DNA of 64,000 nt. Origin: Kitasatospora herbaricolor (GTDB lineage: Bacteria > Actinomycetota > Actinomycetes > Streptomycetales > Streptomycetaceae). The DNA lies in the NCBI RefSeq assembly GCF_030813695.1, contig NZ_JAUSVA010000002.1, positions 8,889,501-8,953,500 of the forward strand, given 5' to 3'. A program made the translations under genes and the position numbers. The notes under the pieces were generated by a model, which was given only the letters and a program-made list of their open reading frames with translations, searched no databases and was not told the origin of the DNA. Shown in pieces: positions 17,484 to 25,824 of the stretch. Every line of letters begins with the position of its first letter. The first letter of the stretch is position 1.

Positions 17484-18362
17484 ATGGGAATATGGTCCGA
17501 CATCCGTTCGTGGTTCGGGTGGGGCGACGGTTCCACGGCGGCCGGCGCCCCGGCGCAGGCCGCGCAGACCGGGCCGTCCCCGCAGACCGCGCCGGCTCCG
17601 GCGCAACCGCCCGCGATGCCCCCGCAGGTCACGCCCCCGCAGGCCACGCCCCCGCAGCCCGGGCAGCCGGAGGCCGGAGCCGCCGGCGCGGCCCCCTTGG
17701 CGGCCGTCACCGGGACGGTGTTCACCGCCGACTTCTCCTCGGCCCGGCAGTGGGTCGCCGGGCGCAGCAGCGCCTATCCGAACATGGGGCCGACCAACCG
17801 GGGTGACCACAAGCTCGACTACCTCGTCCGCCAGTACTGCCCGGGCGGGGTGTTCTCCGCGGTGGCCCGGGCCGGCGACGGGCTGTGGAACTGCAACCTG
17901 CTCACCACCGAGGGCAGCCCGGACGGCTTCCAGGTCCGGGCCGGGGACGTCCTGCGGGCCCGGGTGACCCTGCCCACCGGTGCCGGGGCCTGGCCGGCGA
18001 TCTGGACCTGGCGGGACGGTCGCAACGAGGTCGACGTCTTCGAGTACCACCCGGACAATCCCAACCTGCTGGAGCTCTCCAACCACATGAGCAGCGGCAG
18101 CTATCTGTACTGGCGCGACCAGTCCGGCGCGGTCGCCCCCGGCGGGACGATCGACCTCCGGGTCACCCTGGGCGCCCGGTCCGTGGACTGGTACGTCAAC
18201 GGGCGGCGGGTGTACGCCGACGGGCGCGGGGTGGGGGTCGGGTGGCATGCCTACCTCATCGTCAACATGTCGGTGAGTGACGGCACTTACCACCCGCGCC
18301 CGTCCGGCCCCGCGGGGACCAGACTCTCCTGGGTGTGCCACTCGCTGACCGTCGAGCGCTGA
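17484..18362 (+). CDS. GH16-like concanavalin-fold protein without a signal peptide
   Basis: This protein of 292 residues has an N-terminal WSDIRSWFGWGDG segment, a Pro/Gln/Ala-rich linker (about 18-72) and a beta-sandwich domain. The GH16 catalytic signature ExDxxE is present as NEVDVFEYH (about residue 185), with AWPAIWTWRDGRN before it and a C-terminal VDWYVNGRRVY strand. GH16 enzymes cleave beta-1,3 or beta-1,4 glucans and galactans. No Sec or Tat signal peptide is visible, unusual for a glycosidase, so it may act inside the cell or leave by another route, or the fold may be used as a lectin. ATG at 17484 follows GGAAGGAG. A hairpin follows. Confidence 0.75.
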   Translation: MGIWSDIRSWFGWGDGSTAAGAPAQAAQTGPSPQTAPAPAQPPAMPPQVTPPQATPPQPGQPEAGAAGAAPLAAVTGTVFTADFSSARQWVAGRSSAYPNMGPTNRGDHKLDYLVRQYCPGGVFSAVARAGDGLWNCNLLTTEGSPDGFQVRAGDVLRARVTLPTGAGAWPAIWTWRDGRNEVDVFEYHPDNPNLLELSNHMSSGSYLYWRDQSGAVAPGGTIDLRVTLGARSVDWYVNGRRVYADGRGVGVGWHAYLIVNMSVSDGTYHPRPSGPAGTRLSWVCHSLTVER

Positions 18363-18382
18363 CCGCGCGGCGGCTCCGACCC

Positions 18383-18406
18383 CGGACCGGCCCGCCCGCC
18401 GGTCCG
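18383..18406 (+). terminator. Hairpin after the GH16-like gene
   Basis: CGGACCGGC (18383-18391) pairs with GCCGGTCCG (18398-18406) around a 6-base loop, 20 bases after the stop codon. Confidence 0.5.
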
Positions 18407-18461
18407 CGGTCGTGGCGCTCCGGGCGGCTCCTCGGGCGAACCCCGCTGCGGCTCGGGCCTC

Positions 18462-18492
18462 TTGACGCCAGAGTTGGTCTAGTCCACATTGT
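18462..18492 (+). promoter_or_regulatory. DasR-responsive-like element overlapping a promoter
   Basis: TTGGTCTAGTCCAC around 18474-18487 matches 12 of 16 positions of the DasR operator consensus ACTGGTCTAGACCACT and keeps the core TGGTCTAG-CCA. TTGACG at 18462-18467 is a good -35, with the operator filling the spacer up to the -10, as in Streptomyces chitinase promoters. It lies 59 bases before the secreted beta-helix gene. Confidence 0.6.
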
Positions 18493-18546
18493 GTGGTCAT
18501 CCGTTCCGCGTCCCGTCGCGAACACGTCCACCTGTGGAGTCCCGCC

Positions 18547-20106
18547 ATGACGCACGCCCCGATGCACGCCGGCCGGCGCCGCACCGCCGCCGCTGCTGCC
18601 GCCACCGCGCTCGGTCTCGCGGGTGCCGCGTTCGCCCTGCCCGCCACCTTCGCCGGCGCGGCCTCGCCGGAGCTGCTCGTCAACGGCGGCTTCGAATCGG
18701 GAAGCCTCAACGGCTGGACCTGCGCGGGGAATTCGCAGCCGACGAGCACCACCCCGCACTCGGGCGGCTACGCGCTGGCCTCCACGCCGGGCGCCCAGGA
18801 CCTCGCGCCCTGCACCCAGACCGTCGCCGTCCAGCCGGGCGCCGGCTACCTGCTCGGCGCCTGGGTGAAGGGCGCCTACGTCCAGCTGGCCGTCACCGGC
18901 ACCGGGGTGAGTGCCTCCAACTGGACGGCCGGAACCACGTGGACGCCGCTCGGCACCACGTTCACGGCGGGCCCGCAGACCACGCAGGTCACGGTCTCGG
19001 TGAGCGGCTGGTACGGCGCCGGCGCGATCACGGTGGACGACATCTCCCTCACCGGGGGCGCGGGCACGCCCTCGGCCACCCCCAGCGCGTCCCCCTCGAC
19101 CACCCCCACCGCCACACCCACGGTCACGCCGAGCGCCACCCCCACCGCCACACCCACGGTCACGGCAACGCCGACGGCCACCGCCACGCCGACCGCGTCG
19201 GCAACCCCGACCTCAGGCGCCGGAGTTGTGCGGGTGACCACGGCCAAGGAGCTGAAGGCGGCCCTGGCCGCCGCCGTGCCCGGCCAGACCATCGAGCTGG
19301 CCGACGGCACCTACCTCGGCAATTTCTCGACCACCCGGCCCGGTACGGCCGATCAGCGCATCACCCTGACCGGCTCCGCGAACGCCGTGCTCACCACCAC
19401 GACCGGCGGCGGCTACGGACTGCACCTGGACGGCGCCGGGTACTGGACCGTCCGGGGCATCACGGTGACGGGGGCCCAGAAGGGCATCGTGGTCGACGCC
19501 GCCGACCATGTGGTGATCGACTCGGTCACGGTGCGCAACCTGACCATGGAGGGCGTGCACTTCCGCAACTCCAGCCGCTACGGCGTGCTGAAGAACTCCA
19601 CCGTCCGCGACACCGGCACGCTCGGGGACGGCAAGGGCGAGGGCGTCTACGTCGGTACCGCGAACACCCTGGCCGACCGCAGCGACTACGTGCAGATCCT
19701 GGGCAACGTCATCGGCCCGCGGGTCGGCGGCGAGAACATCGACCTGAAGGAGGGGACCACCGGCGGGCTGGTCTCGGGCAACACCTTCTACGGCGACGGC
19801 CTCACCGACAAGAACTTCGACGACTCCTGGGTGGACGTGAAGGGCAACAACTACGTCATCGAGAACAACAAGGGTGTCGGCACGCTGAAGGACGGCTACC
19901 AGACGCACACCCAGCAGCCCGGCTGGGGCTGTGGGACCGTCTTCCGGCACAACACCTCCGACCTGGGCCCCGCCAACGGCACCGCCGGGCGGTACGCCTT
20001 CGGCATCACCAACTACGACCCGGCCGGCTGCCCGGTGACGGTCGCCGCGGACAACACCGTCACGGGTGGCGACGGCCTGGTGAACCCGGGCGTCCCCGTC
20101 GGCTGA
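18547..20106 (+). CDS. Secreted carbohydrate-binding/parallel beta-helix protein
   Basis: This protein of 519 residues is secreted. An N-terminal signal peptide (basic GRRRT, hydrophobic core, probable cleavage after TFAGA) leads to a CBM4_9-like beta-sandwich (LLVNGGFESGSLNGWTC ... ITVDDISLTGG, about 35-175). A Thr/Pro repeat linker (ATPT units, about 178-220) leads to a right-handed beta-helix (about 225-515; repeated strands such as YWTVRGITVTGA and VVIDSVTVRNL, then GENIDLKEGT). This architecture fits polysaccharide lyases and NosD-like proteins acting on cell-wall or plant polymers; the catalytic residues cannot be assigned by eye. ATG at 18547 has GGAG upstream. A DasR-like operator upstream suggests induction by chitin or N-acetylglucosamine signals. 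Confidence 0.82.
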   Translation: MTHAPMHAGRRRTAAAAAATALGLAGAAFALPATFAGAASPELLVNGGFESGSLNGWTCAGNSQPTSTTPHSGGYALASTPGAQDLAPCTQTVAVQPGAGYLLGAWVKGAYVQLAVTGTGVSASNWTAGTTWTPLGTTFTAGPQTTQVTVSVSGWYGAGAITVDDISLTGGAGTPSATPSASPSTTPTATPTVTPSATPTATPTVTATPTATATPTASATPTSGAGVVRVTTAKELKAALAAAVPGQTIELADGTYLGNFSTTRPGTADQRITLTGSANAVLTTTTGGGYGLHLDGAGYWTVRGITVTGAQKGIVVDAADHVVIDSVTVRNLTMEGVHFRNSSRYGVLKNSTVRDTGTLGDGKGEGVYVGTANTLADRSDYVQILGNVIGPRVGGENIDLKEGTTGGLVSGNTFYGDGLTDKNFDDSWVDVKGNNYVIENNKGVGTLKDGYQTHTQQPGWGCGTVFRHNTSDLGPANGTAGRYAFGITNYDPAGCPVTVAADNTVTGGDGLVNPGVPVG

Positions 20107-20290
20107 GCGGGGGCCCGACGGCCCGGCGGCCGGTCCCCGCCCGGCCGCCAACTCACCGCATGCGTACCGTTACCTCCTCGTGACATGACACGCGCCCGTG
20201 GGACGTGGCGGAGCGGCGTGACGGGGGAACACTCATAAGTCCACTCGCACGACCGGGCGAAGAGCTGCGCCCAGAGACGGACGGTTACCC

Positions 20291-20461
20291 ATGTTCGGCC
20301 GCAAGCCCCGAGAGACCGAGGACGCCGAGGCGCTGGCGGCGCTCATCGCGGACGCGCGCCGCTGGGAGTACGGGGGCAGGCACGCCCGCCGGGTCGAGCA
20401 GATCGGTCCGGTCCGGCGCGCGCGGACGGCCCTGGGCCGGCAGCGCCCGGCCGACCGCTGA
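20291..20461 (+). CDS. Small charged protein, 56 residues
   Basis: The sequence MFGRKPRETEDAEALAALI opens a helical, Arg-rich protein ending RQRPADR. It contains no membrane helix or metal motif. Codon bias (third-position GC) is strong across its length and ATG is followed by a coding-like frame, so I think it is real, but no family is recognised and the ribosome site is weak. It lies between the beta-helix gene and a GNAT gene on the same strand, with no obvious functional link. Confidence 0.5.
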   Translation: MFGRKPRETEDAEALAALIADARRWEYGGRHARRVEQIGPVRRARTALGRQRPADR

Positions 20462-20611
20462 CACCGTCCCGCGCCCGTCCCGCGACGTCCGGCCGCAGCG
20501 TCCGGCCCGCGGCATCCGACCCGCGGCGTCCGGCCGCGGGCGGCAGAGGCTCCGGCACACCGAACCCCGCGGCGCGGAAAACTGCTTGGCACCGTCACTA
20601 GGGTGATCCTC

Positions 20612-21325
20612 ATGGTCACCATCGACGGGGAGTCCCCGACCGCAGACGCCCCGACCACCGCTGCCCCGGCCACCACCACGGCCGGCCCGACCGCCGGCTG
20701 TCCGGCGGTCGATCCCGAGGGCAGGCTGCGCCCGGTCGTCCTCACCGGCCGGCACGTGCGACTCGAACCGCTCGGTCACGGGCACCACGACGGCCTGTGC
20801 GAGGCCGTCCGCGACGGCGACCTGTGGAACCTCCAGGTCACCCTGGTCCCGCACCCGGACGACGTCGGCGCGTTCATCGACCAGGCGCTCGCCGCGCACC
20901 GTGCCGGCGACCAACTGGCCTTCGCCACCATCGACTCCGCGACGGGGAAGGTCGCCGGCTCGACCCGCCTGATGGCCGTCAACCTGCCCTTCCGGCGGCT
21001 GGAGATCGGCTTCACCTTCCTCGGCAGGTCCTGGCAGCGGACGGCGGTGAACACCGAGGCCAAGCTGCTGATGCTGACCCACGCCTTCGAGGAACTCGGC
21101 CTGAACCGCGTCGAGTTCCTCACCGACTTCCGCAACAGCGCGTCGCGGGCCGCCATCGCGCGGCTCGGCGCGACCCAGGAGGGCGTGCTGCGCAGCCACA
21201 TGGTGATGCGGGACGGCTGGGTCCGGGACTCGGTGCTCTTCAGCATCACCGCCGCCGAGTGGCCGGACTCCAAGCGCCGCCTCACCGCCGCACTGGCCGC
21301 CCGGGCCGGGGGCCCCGCTCGCTGA
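20612..21325 (+). CDS. GNAT N-acetyltransferase (RimJ/RimL type)
   Basis: This protein of 237 residues has a Thr/Ala-rich N terminus and a GNAT fold: VVLTGRHVRLEPLGHGHHDGL, LAFATIDSATGKVAGSTRL, RRLEIGFTFLGRSWQRTAVN (acetyl-CoA loop) and FRNSASRAAIARLGATQEGVL. It resembles RimJ/RimL-like proteins that acetylate protein N termini or small amines; substrate unknown. ATG at 20612 is preferred over GTG at 20603. It is followed after 127 bases by an alpha/beta hydrolase gene on the same strand. Confidence 0.85.
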   Translation: MVTIDGESPTADAPTTAAPATTTAGPTAGCPAVDPEGRLRPVVLTGRHVRLEPLGHGHHDGLCEAVRDGDLWNLQVTLVPHPDDVGAFIDQALAAHRAGDQLAFATIDSATGKVAGSTRLMAVNLPFRRLEIGFTFLGRSWQRTAVNTEAKLLMLTHAFEELGLNRVEFLTDFRNSASRAAIARLGATQEGVLRSHMVMRDGWVRDSVLFSITAAEWPDSKRRLTAALAARAGGPAR

Positions 21326-21452
21326 GGCGGGCCCGGCGCCGGTCGCCGGGGACGGGCCGCCCGCCCGCGGCAACGGCCGGCCCTCGCATAGAGTCCTCGC
21401 AGGCTCCTGGGACCAGAACCAGGGACCAGGGACGGGCGAGCGGAGGCGGACG

Positions 21453-22259
21453 ATGTCCGGGAACAACAGTGGATCGGATTCCTCGGCGGGCCCCGACGCC
21501 ACGCTGGCGTACGGGCACGAGCACCCGGACCAGGTCGCCGACATCACCCTGCCGCTCGGACCGGTGGCCGGCCCGGTTCCGCTGGTGCTCTTCCTGCACG
21601 GCGGGTTCTGGCGGGCCCGGCACGACCGGCTGCACGCGGGGGCCCTGGCCGAGGCGCTCGCCGGCCAGGGGTACCTGGTGGCCAACGTCGAGTACCGGCG
21701 GGTCGGGGCGGGCGGCGGCTGGCCGGCCACCTTCACCGATGTGGCACTGGCCGCCGACACCCTGCCGGGCCTGATCGAAGCGGCCTACCCCGGCCGGGTC
21801 GACCACGACCGGGTCGTCCACTGCGGGCACTCGGCGGGCGGTCATCTCGTGCTCTGGGCGGCCGCCCGGACCCGCCTGCCCGAGGCCGCCCCCGGCCGCA
21901 CCGACGCGACTCCCCGGGTGGCCGGCGTGGTCGGCCTGGGCGCCGTCACCGACCTGGCCGAGGCCTGGGAGCAGGGCAACGGCGAGGGGGCGGTGGCAGA
22001 GTTCCTCGAAGGCGGACCGGACGAGCTGCCGGACCGCTACGCCGCCGCCGACCCGAGCCGCCTCGGCGCCCTGCCGGTGCCCACCGTGCTGGTCCACGGC
22101 GAGCAGGACCAGCGTGTGCCCGTGCGGATGGCGCGCCGCTACCGGGACGACTTCGGCGCGAAGCTGGTCGAACTGCCGGACGCCGGCCACTTCGAGCTGA
22201 TCGACCCGGCCTCCTCGGCCTGGCCGCACGTCCTGGCGGCGATCCGGCTGGTCCTCTGA
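21453..22259 (+). CDS. Alpha/beta hydrolase (esterase/formamidase-like)
   Basis: This protein of 268 residues has the full hydrolase apparatus: oxyanion HGGFWRARHDR (about 50), nucleophile GHSAGGH (Ser about 130), acid in VHGEQDQRVPV and catalytic His in DAGHFELID near the C terminus. The HGGFW motif and cap-free length resemble kynurenine formamidase-like or BD-FAE esterases. ATG at 21453 has CGGAGG upstream. The substrate is not evident and it is convergent with the SBF transporter gene. Confidence 0.82.
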   Translation: MSGNNSGSDSSAGPDATLAYGHEHPDQVADITLPLGPVAGPVPLVLFLHGGFWRARHDRLHAGALAEALAGQGYLVANVEYRRVGAGGGWPATFTDVALAADTLPGLIEAAYPGRVDHDRVVHCGHSAGGHLVLWAAARTRLPEAAPGRTDATPRVAGVVGLGAVTDLAEAWEQGNGEGAVAEFLEGGPDELPDRYAAADPSRLGALPVPTVLVHGEQDQRVPVRMARRYRDDFGAKLVELPDAGHFELIDPASSAWPHVLAAIRLVL

Positions 22260-22343
22260 GCCCGGCCCTCCGGCCTCGACCGTGCTCTCAGGCGGGCGTT
22301 CCGTCCGGGGCGTGGCCCCCGATGCCTCCGGCGGCCGCCGCCG

Positions 22344-23402
22344 CTACCCGACCCGGTGCGGCAGCCGCCCGGTCGAGGGCGCCGGTGCGGCGGCCCGACC
22401 GGGCGGGGCGGCCGGCGCCGCCGCGGCGGCCCAGCGGCGGGCCAGGACGGTGCAGGTCATCAGCTGGATCTGGTGGAAGAGCATCAGCGGCAGCACCATC
22501 AGGGCCACGTCCTTCGCGGCGAACAGCACCGCCGCCATCGGCAGGCCGGCCGCCAGGCTCTTCTTGGAGCCGCAGAAGACGATGGCGACCCGGTCCGCGC
22601 GGACGAACCCCAACCGCCGCCCGGCCTGGTCGGTGAAGGCCAGGGCCGCCGCCAGGATCAGGACGCAGAACCCGGCCAGGATCAGCAGCTGGCGGGCGGA
22701 GACCGTGTGCCAGACGCCCGCGACCACGCCCTCGCCGAAGGCGGTGTAGACGACCAGCAGGATCGATCCGCGGTCGACCAGGGTCAGGACGGGCTTGTGG
22801 GCGGCGATCCAGCCGGCCGTCCAGCGCCGGGAGAACTGGCCGAGCAGGAACGGCACCAGCAGTTGCAGGACGAGGGTGAGTACCGATCCGGCGTCGACCC
22901 GGACGGCACCGCCCCCGAGCAGCAGCGAGGCGAGCAGCGGGGTCAGCAGGATGCCGAACAGGCTGGAGAAGGAGGCGGCGCACACGGCGCCCGCCACGCT
23001 GCCGCCCGCGATCGAGGTGAAGGCGATCGAGGACTGCACGGTGGAGGGCAGCAGGCAGAGGAACAGCAGTCCCCTGGCCAGTTCGGGGGAGAGTACGGGG
23101 CCGGCCAGCGCCTCCGCGGCCAGGCCGAGCAGCGGGAACACCGCGAAGGTGGCCAGCAGGATGGTCAGGTGCAGCCGCCAGTGCCGGGCGCCGTCCAGGG
23201 CCGCGCGGGTCGAGAGCCGGGCGCCGTAGAGGAAGAAGAGGACGGCGATGGCGGCCGTCATCACGTGCCCGAGGCCGCCGGCCACCGCACCGCGGGCGGG
23301 CAGCAGCAGGGCCACTCCGACGGTGGCCAGCAGGGCCAGGATGTACGGGTCGACCCCGAACCGGGCGGCTGCCCTGCTCAGGGGTGCGGAGAGGCTCTTC
23401 AC
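22344..23402 (-). CDS. Bile acid:sodium symporter-like (SBF/YfeH-type) transporter
   Basis: This protein of 352 residues has about ten membrane helices. Family markers include AVLFFLYGARLSTRAAL, LPSTVQSSIAFTSIAGG (the crossover region that binds cations in SBF proteins) and FCGSKKSLAAGLPMAA. The SBF/YfeH branch carries organic anions; no substrate is evident. The C-terminal 30 residues are an Ala/Pro-rich tail. The GTG start at 23402 has only a weak ribosome site. A GntR regulator is divergently transcribed 137 bases away, with a palindrome between them, and probably controls the transporter. Confidence 0.85.
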   Translation of the reverse strand: MKSLSAPLSRAAARFGVDPYILALLATVGVALLLPARGAVAGGLGHVMTAAIAVLFFLYGARLSTRAALDGARHWRLHLTILLATFAVFPLLGLAAEALAGPVLSPELARGLLFLCLLPSTVQSSIAFTSIAGGSVAGAVCAASFSSLFGILLTPLLASLLLGGGAVRVDAGSVLTLVLQLLVPFLLGQFSRRWTAGWIAAHKPVLTLVDRGSILLVVYTAFGEGVVAGVWHTVSARQLLILAGFCVLILAAALAFTDQAGRRLGFVRADRVAIVFCGSKKSLAAGLPMAAVLFAAKDVALMVLPLMLFHQIQLMTCTVLARRWAAAAAPAAPPGRAAAPAPSTGRLPHRVG

Positions 23403-23514
23403 CCGGCGCCGCCCTTTCCGTCCGTTCTCGCCGGCGCCGCCGTGGAGGGGTGCGGGCCCCCGTCGGGGCGCCTGTAGTACCTTCGCGGCGTCGGTCTCTT
23501 CGTCGTCCTGACGA

Positions 23515-23530
23515 CGATTGTATTCAATCG
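23515..23530. promoter_or_regulatory. Palindromic GntR-type operator
   Basis: CGATTG and CAATCG flank TATT. The core TTGTATTCAA differs by one base from the palindromic TTGTATACAA form bound by many FadR/FCD GntR proteins. It lies 9 bases before the GntR start, in the divergent promoter region. Confidence 0.55.
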
Positions 23531-23539
23531 AGGTGGGCG

Positions 23540-24223
23540 ATGGAACAGGCGGGTGCCGAGCAGGCCGGCCCGCGGGGCAGGCTCTCGCTCCGGGCGCTGT
23601 GCCGGGCGATCCGCGAGGACGTGATCCAGGGCGTCCACCGCCCGGGATCGCGGCTGACCGAGGAGGCGATGGCGGCCCGCTACGGAGTCTCGCGGGTGCC
23701 GGTCCGGGAGGCGCTGCGCACCCTGGAGGCCGAGGGCTTCGTCCGGTCCCGCCCGTACGCCGGGATCGTCGTGGTCGAGCTGGACGAGGCCGAGGCCGAG
23801 GACCTGCTGGAGGTCCGGGCGCTGCTGGAGCCGCTCGGCGCCGGCCGGGCCGCCCTGCGCCGCACGCCCGAGCAGCTGGGACGGCTGAAGGAGCTGCTCT
23901 CGCTGGGCCGGGCGGCGATCGAGGACGGGCGGGCGGACGAGGTGGCGAGGCTGAACAGCCGCTTCCACGAGACGATCGCCGCCGCCTCGGGCAGTCGTAC
24001 GCTGAGCCGGCTGGTCACCCAGCTGAGCCGGAAGATCGCCTGGGTGTACTCGGTCGACCTGCCCCGCCGGGCCGAGGACTCCTGGCGCGAGCACGAGGAG
24101 ATCGTGGCGGCGGTCGAGCGGGGTGACCCGGAGGCCGCCCGCGAGGTGGTGGCCCGGCACATCGCCGCCGCTCGGAGCTCCTACCGGCGGCGGGCACCCG
24201 GGCCGGCGGGCGAAAGCGCCTGA
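23540..24223 (+). CDS. GntR-family (FadR/FCD) transcriptional regulator
   Basis: This protein of 227 residues has an N-terminal winged helix (about 15-80: LSLRALCRAIREDVIQG, SRLTEEAMAARYGVSRVPV, REALRTLEAEGFV) and a C-terminal all-helical FCD ligand-binding domain (about 90-215) with the metal-binding pattern of Asp/His residues (NSRFHETIAAASGS, WREHEEIVAAVERGD, ARHIAAA). Such regulators usually repress catabolic or transport genes until a carboxylate ligand binds. ATG at 23540 follows GAGGTGGG. The divergent SBF transporter and the palindrome between them point to transporter control plus autorepression. Confidence 0.9.
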   Translation: MEQAGAEQAGPRGRLSLRALCRAIREDVIQGVHRPGSRLTEEAMAARYGVSRVPVREALRTLEAEGFVRSRPYAGIVVVELDEAEAEDLLEVRALLEPLGAGRAALRRTPEQLGRLKELLSLGRAAIEDGRADEVARLNSRFHETIAAASGSRTLSRLVTQLSRKIAWVYSVDLPRRAEDSWREHEEIVAAVERGDPEAAREVVARHIAAARSSYRRRAPGPAGESA

Positions 24224-24227
24224 CGGG

Positions 24228-24245
24228 CGGGCCGACGCCGGCCCG
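24228..24245 (+). terminator. Hairpin after the GntR gene
   Basis: CGGGCCG (24228-24234) and CGGCCCG (24239-24245) pair around the loop ACGC, directly after the stop codon. Confidence 0.45.
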
Positions 24246-24278
24246 GCGCACCGGTTTCGCCCAGGATTTCGCCCGACG

Positions 24279-24290
24279 GTCGTATACGAC
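24279..24290. promoter_or_regulatory. Perfect 12-base palindrome with GTATAC core
   Basis: GTCGTATACGAC equals its own reverse complement. The TCGTATACGA core resembles GntR-family operators and the site lies 56 bases beyond the GntR gene and about 300 before the amidase start. Confidence 0.35.
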
Positions 24291-24587
24291 ACGGAGGGTC
24301 CGCCGTGCCGCCGCCCGCCCCTGCCGGTCGACCGTGGAGCCGTTCCGGTGACCGGGGCCGCTCCGTTGGCCGTTCGTTGGTGCAGCGTTGGCGGCCTTCG
24401 GCATGATCACTGCCGTTGGACACCGCTTCGCCCGGGCTGGTTCGCGCGCGGAGGACGGCCGCCGTCGGTCCGGGCGGCCGCCCGCGCGTACCGGCGGCCG
24501 CCGTCGCGCCGACGACTGTCCGTGCAGCTCCGGCCGGGAGCCGACCGGCGCTCCCCTGTACGCGTTCCACGTTGAGATGGGATCTCG

Positions 24588-25742
24588 ATGCCGCACCACA
24601 CTCCTGCCGTCAGCCGCCGCGCCGTGATCGGCACCATCGGCGCGGCGACCGCGGCCGTCGCCGTGGCCCCGCTGAGCGCCGCCGCGGCCGAGGCCCCCGC
24701 GGGCCAGGCGTCGCAGAGCGGCCGCCCGTCGGCCGGTCAGCGGGTCGCCGACATCCCCCGGACCCGCGCCAGCTCCGCGGCCGGTGAGGCGGCCACGGCG
24801 GTCCGCACCGGCTTCCCGATCGAGTACGTCGGCGTCAGCTGGACCGGGCCCAAGCGCGGTGCCTCGATCCGGCTCCACCGGCCCGAGGGCGCGGCGCCGG
24901 CCGACTGGCAACCGCTGGCCGCCGGCTGCGCGGGCGGCCCGGACGGGCACGAGGCCGACCCGGCCACCGCCGCCACGGCGCTGATCGCGGCCGGCGGCGC
25001 GCTCGGCTTCGACCTGCGCCTGCCCGACGGCGCCACCGACGTGCGCTCGGCCGCGATCGACACCGTCGGCGGCCCGAGCCGCCAGGTGACGCTCCCCGCC
25101 ACCACCCCGATGATGTTCGGCCGGATCGAGTACCTGTCGCGTGCCGCGTGGGGGGCCGACGAGACCAAGCGGTTCAAGAACGGCGTGGAGAACACGCCCA
25201 CCGCGTACTACCCGCTGCAGACGCTGACCGTGCACCACACCGACGGGGTGAACGCCGACCCCGACCCGGCGGCCACCGTCCGGGCGATCTACGAGTACCA
25301 CGCGATCACCCTGGACTGGGGCGACATCGGCTACCACTTCCTGATCGACGAGGCCGGCCGGATCTACGAGGGCCGCTACTCGGGCACCGACGGCATCCCG
25401 GCCCACGACAGCAACGGCAAGGTGGTGACCGCCTTCCACACCGCCGGCTTCAACTCCGGCAACCTGGGCATCGCCCTGCTCGGCACCCTGGTCGACCAGC
25501 AGCCCACCGACGCGGCCCGCGCCTCGCTGACCGCCCTGCTCGCCGGGCTGACCCTCTGGCACGGCCTGGACCCGGAGGCGCACGTCACCTTCGTCAACCC
25601 GGTCAACGGCGTGACCAAGCCGGTCGACATGATCAGCGGCCACCGTGACTGGCTGGCCACCGACTGCCCCGGCGCCACCATGTACGCCGCGCTGCCCGCG
25701 CTGCGTGCGGACGTCGCCGCGCTGGACAACCTGCTGCACTGA
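24588..25742 (+). CDS. Exported PGRP/amidase_2 N-acetylmuramoyl-L-alanine amidase
   Basis: This protein of 384 residues would cut the amide bond between N-acetylmuramic acid and the stem peptide. The N terminus has a Tat-like signal (SRRAVIGTIGAATAAVAVAP) with probable cleavage after SAAAA. A beta-rich domain (about 75-165) precedes the PGRP domain (about 175-375). Zinc and catalytic positions are visible: VHHTDG (first His), GYHFLID (Tyr), FHTAGFNSGNLGI, and the second His and Cys in HRDWLATDCPG. The N-terminal extension is typical of Streptomyces PGRP proteins. ATG at 24588 is chosen. A strong hairpin follows the gene. Confidence 0.88.
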   Translation: MPHHTPAVSRRAVIGTIGAATAAVAVAPLSAAAAEAPAGQASQSGRPSAGQRVADIPRTRASSAAGEAATAVRTGFPIEYVGVSWTGPKRGASIRLHRPEGAAPADWQPLAAGCAGGPDGHEADPATAATALIAAGGALGFDLRLPDGATDVRSAAIDTVGGPSRQVTLPATTPMMFGRIEYLSRAAWGADETKRFKNGVENTPTAYYPLQTLTVHHTDGVNADPDPAATVRAIYEYHAITLDWGDIGYHFLIDEAGRIYEGRYSGTDGIPAHDSNGKVVTAFHTAGFNSGNLGIALLGTLVDQQPTDAARASLTALLAGLTLWHGLDPEAHVTFVNPVNGVTKPVDMISGHRDWLATDCPGATMYAALPALRADVAALDNLLH

Positions 25743-25750
25743 GCGCCGAG

Positions 25751-25790
25751 CGGGCCGCCGTCCCGGGGTGAACCCCAGGGCGGCGGCCCG
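25751..25790. terminator. Strong bidirectional hairpin terminator
   Basis: CGGGCCGCCG (25751-25760) and CGGCGGCCCG (25781-25790) pair perfectly, with an inner GGGG-TGAA-CCCC stem. It lies between the convergent amidase and YceI genes. Confidence 0.75.
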
Positions 25791-25824
25791 CGTCGTGATC
25801 CCGGGCGCGCGGCCCGTCGTCCGG

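Larger units (their letters stand above)
24224..24587. other. Intergenic region before the PGRP amidase
   Basis: About 360 bases without a supported gene. It holds the GntR terminator and a perfect 12-base palindrome at 24279-24290, and must contain the promoter of the amidase gene. Confidence 0.5.
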
